Positions 45,028 through 57,000 of a stretch of DNA of 64,000 nt are shown piece by piece. The DNA comes from Heterohyrax brucei (Eukaryota; Chordata; Mammalia; Hyracoidea; Procaviidae), in assembly GCA_028571685.1 (NCBI GenBank), contig CM053146.1:108661431-108725430 (forward strand). The letters are read 5' to 3'. Under the pieces are notes generated by a model. It was not told the DNA's origin. It did not search any database and saw only the letters and a list, made by a program, of their open reading frames with translations. The position numbers were made by a program, and so were the translations under genes. Position 1 is the first letter of the stretch. Each line of letters begins with the position of its first letter.

Positions 45028-48000
45028 GTGTGTCCATTTCCCTGGTTCTCCAGCCTGCCTCGCAGGCCCTCAGCTGCTCACGCGTGCAAGGGGGAAGTGG
45101 CGAGCTTCCCAAGCTGGGTCCCTCGTCGGTCAAGTGCGGTGGTGTCGCAGAGACAGCCCACCGGCCGCTTCCTGGCCGAAAGGATGCTTCTGGGTGGGGT
45201 TGCAGTGCCTCTAGGAATCAGGGCGTCGTCGAGGGACCGGAGTGAATTTGTCATTTACCTTTGCACTATCCATTTGAGCGAGACCTGGTCTGGGTAGAAG
45301 AGCATACTTGGCTGGGTAACACAGGTTTTGAATCAAGCAGGAGTGGATCCAAAGCCCGTTTCTACCATGTAGAAGCTGTATGACCTTACTTTTCTTTTTT
45401 TTTGTTTGTACTTAGTTGAAAGTTTACAGAACAAACCAGTTTCTTGTGAAAAAATACACATATTGTTTTCTGACATTAATTGCCCACCCCCTCGTCATGC
45501 CCACACTCCATTTCTCCACCCAGGGTTCCCCATTACCAGCTTTCCTCTCCCATCCTACCTTCTTGCCCTTCCCCCCGGGCTGGTGTGCCCGTTTAGTCTC
45601 ATTTTGTTGTATGGGCCTCAGTAATCCTGAAGAATAAACCAGCAGCAGGAGTGTCTGGGGGCCATGCTCTCAGGGTTTCTCCAGTTTCCTTTGGACCAGT
45701 AAGTTTTTTGTGTGTTTTTGTTGGGGGTGGGGGGTGGTAAGCTAGAATTTTGTTCTGCATTTTGTCTGTGTCTCTGTCCGACTCGACGGCACTTGGCTTT
45801 GGCTCTGTCTGGGACCCTCTGTTGGTTAAAGCAGTCCGTGGTGGTAGCCTGGCACCGTCTCGTTGTGCAGGACTCAGCCTGGTCGAGGCCTCGGTACTTA
45901 TGGTCCATTAGCCCTTTTCGCGTTTGTCCTTTGTTTTCTGTATTTTGTGTCGCTCCAGAGTAGTGAGACCAGTGGAGTATCTTAGATGGCTGCTCCCAAG
46001 CTTTTAAGACCTCAGCCGATACTCAACCAAAGTAGAACGTAAAACATGTTCTTTATAAACTATGTTATGCCAGTTGATCTAGATGTTCTCCAAGACCATG
46101 GTCTCCGTGGCCCTCAAACCAGTACTTTGAAACCTCAGGGAGTTTGGATGTATCCATGGAGTTTCCATGACCTTACTTTGGACAAGATGTCATGGTTTAC
46201 CCGGTATTGGGTACTGTCTTTACCCTTCACCAAAGTTACTACTTATCTACTATCTGTTTAGTATTTTTCTCCCCTCTCCTTGGCAACCATCAAAGACTGT
46301 TTCTTTTTGTGTATGAATCTTTTCATGAGTTTTTTTTTGTAGTAGTGGTCTCATACAATTATTTGTCGTTTTATGATTGACTTATTTCACTCAGCATGAT
46401 GCCTTCCAGATTCACCCATGTTATGAGATGCTTCAAAGATTCATCCTTATTCTTTATCGTTGCATAGCATTCCATTGTATGTATGTACCATAGTTTATTT
46501 ATCCTTTCATCTGTTGCTGGGCACCTTGGTTGTTTCTGTCTGTTTTGCTGTCGGGAACAATGCTGCAGTGAACATCAGAGTTTATGTCTGTGTAATGACT
46601 AATTTCTCCAAGATATTTTCCTGGGAGTGGGATTGTTGGATCTTCTAGTATTTCTATTTCTAGCTTTCTAAGGAAGTGCCATACCATTTTCCAAAATGGT
46701 TGTATGATTTTGCATTCCCAGTAGTAGTGCATAGGAGTTCTAATCCTCCTACAGATATGACCTTACTTCCAAATCTGCAAAATAAAGAAGGTAAACATGC
46801 TTAAGGAGTAGTGTCCATCACATAATAGGCACTCAGTATTTGTTGAATAAATGAGTGAGTGGATATAATTATTGTGAGGAATAAACAATAGAACATTGCC
46901 ATGGTGCCGTTACATAATCTTTGCCACAAAGACAAAAGTTCCTGCCAGCAGTTTGGCAGAACGTTTTCTCTCCCCATCACACTTCTTAAAGAGTAACCTA
47001 CAGATAAGCATTTTTCTCTTTTCTAAGAATTTGCCGGGACAACCTGGTTGCTGGTGACATGTGTAGCACCTTGCATACTGAGAAAGACAGACTTGAATAA
47101 ATCATACCTCTGATTTTTAGCAGTTATTTTCTCTTTCTGAATGGCTGATAAATAACTTCCCTTACCCTTACTGCTTAGAATTCACTGTGGGTCCTGAAAT
47201 TATTTGCAGGATTTCATCTGTACATACACTTTTCTAGCATGAAGTTCTTACTATAGCTTCCTTTCAAACCTTGTAGAAAATTGATCATCCTCAAACATTT
47301 CAGAACTGTTGAAGAACAATGGAAATCGTAATTTATTTTCTACATCTGTATATCTTAAAAGTAAGCCATAAGGTAATTGTGATACAGTATTGATTGTAGA
47401 AGGTCTTACAATTAAGCTTGTGAACTTGCTACTGTGCACTTACTCTGGCAGTACTGTACAGACAATTCAGTAAGGTTTCGTAACCTTGGTATATCAGTGT
47501 CTCACAGCTGTGTGGTGATGTCTTGCTAAGTGGTGTTCATTATCATTGCGTGTTTTTGTGTGCTGTTGTGAGAGTGTTGGAGCTTGAGTGAGAGCAATGA
47601 GCAAACATTAAATTTCTTGTTAAACTTGGCAAGAATGAAAGTAAAATCAGGGACATGTTAGTCCACGTGTATAGAGATAATGCCATGAAGAAAGCGGCAG
47701 TGTGTAAATGGATTAAATGTTTTTCTGAGGGGAGAGAAAGCGTGCCTGATGAAGACAGGTCAGGGTGGCCAGTAATAAGCAGAACTGACGAAAACATTGC
47801 AGAAGTTTGTTGAATTGTGCATCAGAATCGTTGGCTGGCTGTGAGAAGCACAGCTGACCAAGTAAACATTGATAGGGAAGCAATTAGGAAAATCTTAACT
47901 GAAAATCTTGGCACGAGAAAGGTGTGTGCAGGAATGGTCCTAAAAGATCTCACTGATGAAGAAAGCAGAAGAGAGTCGAAGTTTACCAAGACCTTCTGGA

Positions 48001-51000
48001 GAGGCAACATGATGTTTCAGGCCATGTTTTCACTGGTGGTGAAACATGAGTGTACCAGTAGGACCCTGAAGCAAAGCGTCAGAGTGCCAGTTTTCCATGA
48101 CCGAAAAAGTTCCATCAGTCCAAATCAAGAGTCAAAACAATGTTGCTAACTGTTTTGATGTCAGAGGGATTGTTCATTATGAATTTGTACCAACTGGCCA
48201 AACAGTTAACCAAGTTTACTATTTGGAAGTGCTGCAAAGGCTGCATGGAAAAGTTAGATGAAAATGACTGGAGCTTCTCACCAACAACTTGTGTCTCTTG
48301 CATCATGACAATGCACCAGCTCGCATGGCACTGCCTGTGAGGGGTTTTTAGCCTGTAAACAAGTAACTGTAGTGGAACACCCTCCCAACTCACCTGATTT
48401 GCCCCCAGTGACTTTTTTCTTTACCTGAAAATAAAAGAAATATCGAAAGGAAGACATTTTCATCACATTCAGGACATCAAGGATAATACAAAGACAGCGC
48501 TGAAGGCCATTCCAGGAAAAGAGTTCTAAGTTGCTTTGAAGGGTGGATTAGGCACTGGCATTTGGTGCATGGCTTCCAAAGGGGAATACTTTGAAGGTGA
48601 CTTAAGTGATACTCAGCGAAAGAGGTATGTAGCACTTTTTCTAGGATGAGTTCGCGAAGTTAATGGTCAGACCTCGTATACTGGTATTGATTATATTTTA
48701 CTCCCAGTTTATTTCAGCCTATAATCGTAGCCGTTTATATTTGCTTATAGGGCTATCAGTTATAAATTAAATGTTTTCAGTTTTATGTAATCAGTGTCAG
48801 TACTGATGTCTGCATCCTGCCCCCCTGAATGATTCTTGACTGCTTTCTGTATTTATTTTTAAAAAAAGGGCAAACTTGGTTGATATATTGAACCCAGCAT
48901 CATAATTTAAGGGGTAAACCTCTGCTCATGTCAGTTCTCAAAACATTTTGGCCATGCTAAATTGACATGATCTTAATCATGCTCTACAATGCCTGCTGAT
49001 AATAGCTGCACTTGTCCACCTTTCATAACACATATATAACTTCCAGTTTATTTATGTGCCAATAAAGAGTGGAAATCATCACCCCACTGTGGGCAGAAAT
49101 CAGTCCTTAGCCTCTGTTTTCTCATAACACACATGTACAGAGGAGCATAGTCACTCTCTGGTCTGTTCAGCCTCTCTCCATTCTATTAAGTAGTATCTGC
49201 TCCTCTTTATCAGCCATTGTATATGCCATTTTGCCCTAAGTTAGTATTTCAGTAATCAATCTGACGTCCAGAAGGAATGTCTGGCACATGTTTAGTAATT
49301 CTCTTGTACCAGTCAGCGTTAGAAACTCTATGGGAGCAGTTCTATCCTGTCCCACATGGTGGCTGCCTATTGGAGTCAACTTGGTGGCATTGGGTGTTTG
49401 AGGGGGGAGGTTTAAACCAGTCATTATTTAACATACCATTCCAATCAAGCAAATCAATCCTTCAATACCTAAGACTTTTAGGAATACAGCTCCAAACCTC
49501 CCTACTAGCCATCATGATGTAGCTTAGCCGTGCATTCCTTACGTGAGTGTACCTCGGGAGTGTGGGAATAATCAGGTAAAACCATCAGCTGTTTCATCTA
49601 CTCTTAGTGGATTCTATTCCTCCTTTCTTAGAACTCTAATCTCCCACCAATGAGATGTTACTGTGAGTTGTGAAGATTATTTAGACTCACCAATTTCTTT
49701 TGTAAATCATAGAACATGAAACTGGAAAGGGACTTGAATTGAAGGCTCATCATTCTAGTCTCATCCTTTATGAGTGATGCATCCGAGTTCCAAAAGGTGA
49801 AACAGTTGACTTGAGGATGCATAATTAGTAAGTGCTCATGTGCTCTACCCTGTGGCCCACCTCACAGGTTGTCTGGATCCTCCAGAGTCACTGAGATTGA
49901 GATGATTGAATACAGTCTAAGCAAGCTTTGATTCATTGTGTGAGCTAGAGGGATAGGTGGCTGAATGCTATATAACCTTAAACCAGGGCTTGAAACTGGT
50001 TTGAAAAGGTTCATTATTTGCTGAAGGCAGTGTACAGGTATGTCAACCAGATCTGTTGCGGCTTGAATTTTGGCCCGAGTAGGAAACCAACCAACCAACA
50101 ACAACAATAAAATGGAGCTTTGGTTGCACAGTAGTTAAGCAAAGGTCGTTAAGTGCCTATCTAAGAGGTGAAAAGTTTGGATCTACCAGCTGTTCCTTGG
50201 AAACCTGTGGGTTGTACTCTGCACTGTAAGGTTGCTATGATTCAGAATTGACTTGTTGGTTTTTTCCTTGGTTTAGGAAACAGAGTCCTAGTGGCACAGT
50301 GGTTAAGAGTTTGGCTGCTAACCAAAAGTTTGGCAGTTCAAATTCACTAGCTGTTCCTTGGAAGGCTTATACCCAAGCTATTGCCCATAAGTCATCATAC
50401 ATTGTTTTCCCATATCTTGCTTGCACATTATTCCAATTAGGCCTTTTCTATGGGGAAAAAAAAATATTTCCTATAAGCATCTGGAGGTCGGACACTCGTA
50501 TGTCATCAGGGTCTTATTGGAGCAGCCTCCTAATGATTCTCTGTTTCATTATAGAATAATTTGTCCTACCTTAGCCATACAAACTACAGTATAATGGTTG
50601 AATTGTGGCATGACAGTTACAGTCTTTGTTTTCTTGCCCAAATTTTCACCTGTGTTCCACACATGAAGGCTTACCCAAACCTTTGGTGTTTCTGAACCTT
50701 TGGTGTTCATGAGAGACCCTTGGATCTATTTGGATGTGTGGGTTCTTACTCCCAGGTGTGTGATCTCCATTACATGTTAAATTCTGGTGCATCTTCCCTT
50801 CTGTCAGCTCTTCAGTTTTCAGTTTAAATGTTACTTCTTTTAGGAAGCCTTCTCATCCCTTTAGGTTTGGTTAGGTGGCTTTTAAGTATGCACCCATATT
50901 CTGTTCTTACCTCTTACAGTTCTTGAACATACCACTTTTCCTGTGTAGATTGGAGCTCCTTCAAGACAGGTAGAGTCTTAGTTACTATGAGTCAGAATTG

Positions 51001-54000
51001 ACTCAACAACAGTGGGTTTGGGTTTTATGAGAACTTCATACTTGGAAGTTGATATCCACTACTTTAGCTTGTATGAACTCTTGATCTTCTACTTCTCCAA
51101 ACCTGCCTTATCTGTCTTAATAAGGTTTGGACTGGAACCCAGCTGTGACTCTTAACTACAGTCTAGGCTGCACTACTTCCCAGCTGCTGTCTATGCCCAG
51201 TGAAGATGGAGGTCATGTAGTCAGAACAGTTGTCATTCTCTCAATTCTAAAAGGAAATCTATAAACCCAAATCAAACGTACTACCATCAGGTGTATTTTG
51301 ACTCGTACTAACCCCATAGGGTTTCCAGGGCTGTAAATCCCTATGGAAAAGCACACTGCCACAGCTTTCTCCTGCAGAACCACTGGTAAGTTTGAACCAC
51401 TGATGTTTTTAGTAGTAGCTGATCACTTTAACCACTGCACCACCAGGGCTCCTTAAAAGGAAACATAGGAGGATGTTTGTTGAGGCACTTCATGTGTACT
51501 TCACATACTGTTATTTCTCAGGTGCTAAGAGTAGATAACCTAATTAATAGTTTCCTTAGCTATTACTCTGCCATGTTGGAAGGTAATGGTAGAAAAGAGA
51601 CCTCAACCAACTTTGAAAGAGTCATGCGTGACATTGTTGTGATAGAGTTTATCATAAAAATCTTTCTTACAATTAGCCATTTGAATAAGAGCATTGTCCA
51701 CTGTGTGGTGTTTTACATGGTATTTTGAAATAATAATCACCCTCTTACACTTTTTTTTCTTGAAGGCTTTTGCTTGTGTGTCAAAATTGCTGTCACAATG
51801 TAAATTTGATCTTTTGGAAGAACTTGTATCCAAAGAGGTGAAGTATACTTTTAATTTTTTTAATATAGTATTCTATTGCAGTAAAACAATCATACACTGT
51901 CTTTATTTGTGCTTGAAATTAGTATGTGTGACCGTCAGCTAAAGTAGTATCTCTGTATCTATCCTTATGGGCACTTTAGGTCATATAGGAGCATGGAAAG
52001 ACTCCTGCAGTTTAAGATATAAATAAGTAGATATGATGTTTATTTGCCTTATATACAATATTCTGTCAGGAATTACCTAGTTGAATAATTAAATGCTTTT
52101 ATGCTCTGACTTTTGAGGAAATACTTGCCAGCCTTGCATTTGAACGTGAGTAAACATGGTAACAGATTTGAAAATGCTGCAGGAAAATGCATTCTGTGAT
52201 AAAGACTACTTTTTACAAAAGTTTTCAAAATTGAACTGGTGAGCTAATGGTTGGCTTTTCCCAAACTTAGGTGCTGCATGTATTGAAAGAAAAGGTTACT
52301 TTACTGCCTGACAGCCATAAAAATGCCCTTGCTGCTGACATAGATGAAATTGTATACACATCAACAGGAGACATCTCCATTTACTATGATGAAAAAGGTA
52401 AAGCACAGTCATCTTTAAATGATTTACAGTCCTACACATAAACCAAAGTAGTGGGTAATCATGAGATATTGGGGTTACGCCTGTGCAGATTTCCAAGAAA
52501 GTAATATATAGAGAAAGGTCTTACTCTGAAATAGTTGAGATAGCTGATAGTTCCATATATGCTTCTATTTGGAACTTTGCTATAACTTCATTCATAAGAG
52601 AGAGCATTGTCGCTTAGGTTAATGAAAATAGTCCTCCTAGGACAAGCTGCTTCTGTGTCACAAATTGAAAATATTTGCATTTCAGATATCCTGATTTGAA
52701 GGAAACAGTTGAGCATTTTCAGTTTCCAGCACACATTATGTAGAAAGAGGAAGGGGTGAAAGAATATCAAGGTAAATAGTACCAGCGAAAACCTGACTTG
52801 AAAGTAAGACTAACTGCAGAACTCCCAAGTTAGATTTATTTAGGAATTAAAAAAAAAGTTGGAAGGAAGTGTAGTGGTTATCTGGTTCTTCTCCAGTGCA
52901 TAAATTTTCCCAGTAGCTTTCCTGAAAATGCAAATGTATTCTTTCAGTACATTTCCTCTACAAATACAGTAAAACTTGCAAAAGCAGGAACCTGTATAAG
53001 ATGGAAACCTACCAGAAAAGGAAAACAAATACTTTCCACTAAATAGAGTGATAGAAAAATGGTGACTGCACCTTGTCAAAGGTAAAACACTTGCAATACT
53101 CAGATAAACACAGAATTCCCATTGTGATCTAACTCTAAAAAGTGTCACTCTACAGCATTTGCGTGTGTCTTACATGCTAGGCACGTAGACATCCAGCCTC
53201 TGTCTTAGACACTTTCCCTGAGCAGTTCTGATACAGGACTTATAATTCTTAGAAAACTTCTCATACACAGGTTAATTTGAAACATTTGCAAAAGTACTTC
53301 TAGTGATACGTTTCAAATTGTATCTGAGCACCATCATGTTGTAATTAACCTCCAGTCACAGGGAATTCAGGTAGAAGAGAAGTCTCTTAGTGTCTCACTA
53401 CTTAGTGTGGGTTTTTTTTTCATTTTTCGTTTGATGACAGATACTTGCCACACTATTGTTAGGATCTTATCAGATGCCCCAAATTGAAAATAATGCATGC
53501 AGAACACATGTTAAATAGTGGGTGATAAGTACGTGATATTACTGCTGAGATGCCAGTTAGAATGCAAGTATGTCACAAACTATAGGACTTTTCTAAAAAA
53601 GTGAAAAGGTAATTAATGTTGGTACTTTACGTTAGACTAGACTGAGCACAAAATGTGATCCTTGATGACTGTCTAACTATAGCTGCTGCTGGTTTCTGAT
53701 TGAATTTTGGATATACAAATGATAGAACGTAGTGATCTGTATTTGTGTATCTGTGTTTTTTTCTCTAAGGAAGGAAGTTTGTTGACATCCTGATGTGCTT
53801 TTGGTATCTAACCAGTGCCAACATCCCAAGTGAGACATTAAGTGGAACCAGTGTATTCCAGGTTAAGCTAGGAGATCAGAAGGTGGAAACTAAAAAACTT
53901 CTTAGTGCAAGCTACGAGTAAGTCTAACTGTATTTCCTTATTTGCTTTTCTGGAAATGCAGGCTCCATCAAGGAATGAAAATCAAGCTGAGCTTTTTGTG

Positions 54001-57000
54001 AAGGAAAGATTTAAAATTGGATGAGTTATTTATGAAGAAAAAAGTCTTAAACACTGGCCATGCAACAGGAGCATTCAGAATTGAGAAAAACATAATATTG
54101 CTAAATTTTGTTAAATGGCATTTTGACTATTTATTGCTACGTAACAAACCAACCCTAAAACTTGGTGGCTTACACAGCCATTTATATTGCCTGCAGTTTC
54201 ACAGCTCATGAGTTTTGGGAAGGCTTAACTGGAAGTTTGTCTCTGTTTAACCTGGTGTCAGCTGCGGAGGCCAGAGCTCAGGATTCATTTCTGTTTTCCC
54301 CTCACGTGTCTGGCCCTTGGTGCCCCTTAGCCTCTCCTGTCTTCCTGTATGATATCTTATTCTCTGGGCCCTTGTGCTTTGGCTTGTGGTCTCAGTTGGC
54401 TTAGTTTTTACATGGTTTTGGGCATCTCAAAGGCAGAAAAGCTAAAGCTACTAGGCCAGTAAGGGCTACCCCGAGAACTGTAACTTTATTTCCACCATAG
54501 TCTACTGGTCAAAGAGTTACAGGGCCTTCAGAGTTTTGAGGAGTGAGGATATTACACTTCCTTATGAGGAAGTAGAAAGAGCATGGAAGAGCATGTGGGA
54601 TGGAAGATACTGTAACCATCTTTGGAAAAGAAAATCTGCCATACATAGTAAATGGACCATTCAGTCAGTAAACATATATTGATCATCTACTATGTGCTGT
54701 TCATGAGGTTTTCACTGGCTAATTCTTTCAGAAGTAGACTGCCAGATCCTTCTTTCTAGTCTGTCTTAGTGTGGGAGCTCAACTGAAACTTGTCCACTGT
54801 GGGTGACCAGCTGATTCCTAAATGTAGCTTCCAATACCGCAGCAACACGCAGGCCCCCACAGTACCACAAACTGCCAGACCACTGGAAACAGAGAAGCTG
54901 GATTGTATGAAGAAGAATGAGACATCAGGATTAGAGGATGACTCGTTAACAACTTGCGTTACACAGATGACACCACGTTATTGATGGGAAGTGAAGAGGA
55001 TTTGAAACATGTGCTGATGAAGATCATGATCATAGCCTTCAGTATGGATTGCACCTCAACATCAAGAAACCCAAAATCCTCACAACTAGACCAGTAAGCA
55101 GTATCGTGATAAATGGAGAAAGGATTGGGGTTGTCAAGGATTTAATTTTACTTGGTTCTACAATCAATGCTCATGGAAGCAGCAGTCAGGAAATCAAAAA
55201 ACGCATTGCTTTGAGAAAATCTGCAACGTACTTCTTTAAAGTATTGAAAAGTAAAGGTGTCACCTTGATGACTAAGGTGTGCCTGACCCAAGCCACGGTA
55301 TTGTCATTTGCATCATATGCCTGCAAAAGCTGGGCAGTGAACAAGGAAAAGAAGAAGAATTGATGTGTTTGAATTGTGGTGCTGGAGAAGAATATTGAAT
55401 GTACCATGGACCGCCAAAAGAACAGATCTGCTGTGAAAGAAGTACAGCCAGCGTGCTCCTTGGAAGCAAACATGGCAAGACTGTGTCTTACATACTTTGG
55501 ACATGTGGTCAGGAGGGATCAGTTCCTGAAGAAGGACATCATGCTTGGTAGAGTGGAGGGCCCATGAGAAAGAAGAAGACCCTCGACAAGATGGATTGAC
55601 ACAGTGGCTGCAGTGATGGGCTCAAACATAAAATTGACTGTGGGCATGGCACAAAACTGGGCAGTGTTTCATTCCGTTGTGTATATGGTTGCTGTGAGTC
55701 TGAACTGACTCTATAGCACCTAACAACAACAACTATGTGCTAAGTGGGGGTTCACATACAAAATAGAAGAGTCCGTGACCATAAGGAGCTACTGCCTGGT
55801 AGCACCACCACTGGTCTGTCAGTTTGTCATCCTTTGGTGGCCTACGTGTTCCTGTGATGCTGGAAGTTATGCCATCAGTATTTCAAATGGTAGCAGGATT
55901 ACCTATGATAGGCAGATTTCAGCAGTGTTTTTGGCCTGGCAATCTACTTCTGAAAATTAACCAATGAAAACCTTGCAGATTACAGTTAAACATTGTCTAA
56001 CTTCCCTGCGTTGGACACCTCATCACAAGGGATCAATCATCAGAGAGGACCTTGTGTTTGGTGATGTGTAGGGCTGGCAAGAGTGAGGGAGATCTTTGTT
56101 GAGATGGATTGGCACAGTAGCCATGGACATGGACTTGAACATCCCAGCAGTTGTGAGGATGGTTCAGGACTGGGCAGTGTTCCTTTGGACCTGAGATCAC
56201 CATGACCAGTGTGCACAGGTCACAACGAGTAAGAGTCCCCTCAGTGGCAGCCGTCTGTCTACTAGGAGGTTAGAAAATATTTGGAAGAGACACTAGTTAT
56301 TGTTAATAAAATTTGAAACAGTGAATGACCTTGCTATGTCACTGAAGTAAGATACAAAATAGTAGAATGATCTAAGAAAGAAAATATATTTCACTAAGGA
56401 AAGGGAGTTATGATTTCTTTTTTTATTTAAAATGTTTTTCCATTTTGTTTTATTTACAATTATCTGAAATATTCTGTATATTTAAATACTTACTTAATTT
56501 AAATCTGCTGTATTGTCTCTCCTTTAAGATACAGCTGGGTTTTAATTCTGAGGAGCCCTGGTGGAGCAGCAGTTAAATGCTCAGCTGCTAACAGAGAGGT
56601 TAGAGGTTCAAACTGATGTGTAGGAGACAAGATCTGATGGTTTCCCATAACCATTGTTAGACTCTGATGAGTCAGTTTCAGCTCAGAGCTCCCCACGTGA
56701 AAGAAACTGCCCCATAATGTTTTTAGGCTATAATCTTTACGAGAGCAGATCATCATAGAGCTTTTGGGTGAATTCAAAGTATATTCTTTCAGGTAGCAGC
56801 CTACCACTTAACCATTGTCTCCTCCAGGCCTCTGCCTAGGAAAACTTACAGGCGGGTTCCACTCTGTTGTAAGGTTGCTATGAATTGGAAACAGCTTGAC
56901 GGCATGCAGCATAGTCAATCCTAAGCTTTGTCTCTTGTGCGTTTACTAGGGTAATGGGAAGTAATGTGGAATGCTTGTATCTCTTGAGTGATAGAGTTCT

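Larger units (their letters stand above)
43990..45260. other. CpG island shared by TYW5 and MAIP1
   Basis: High GC and CpG density covers TYW5 exon 1, the intergenic gap, MAIP1 exon 1 and about 230 bp of MAIP1 intron 1. Limits by eye. Confidence 0.8.

Noticed and set aside
44572..45297. 241-codon open frame starting at MAIP1
   Set aside because: Only 44578-45027 is exon. The homologous protein continues at 51766 after a good GT donor, and the remaining 90 codons are GC-rich intron.
47817..48149. 110-codon frame as a host gene
   Set aside because: It lies inside the mariner and matches transposase wording in part before drifting out of frame.
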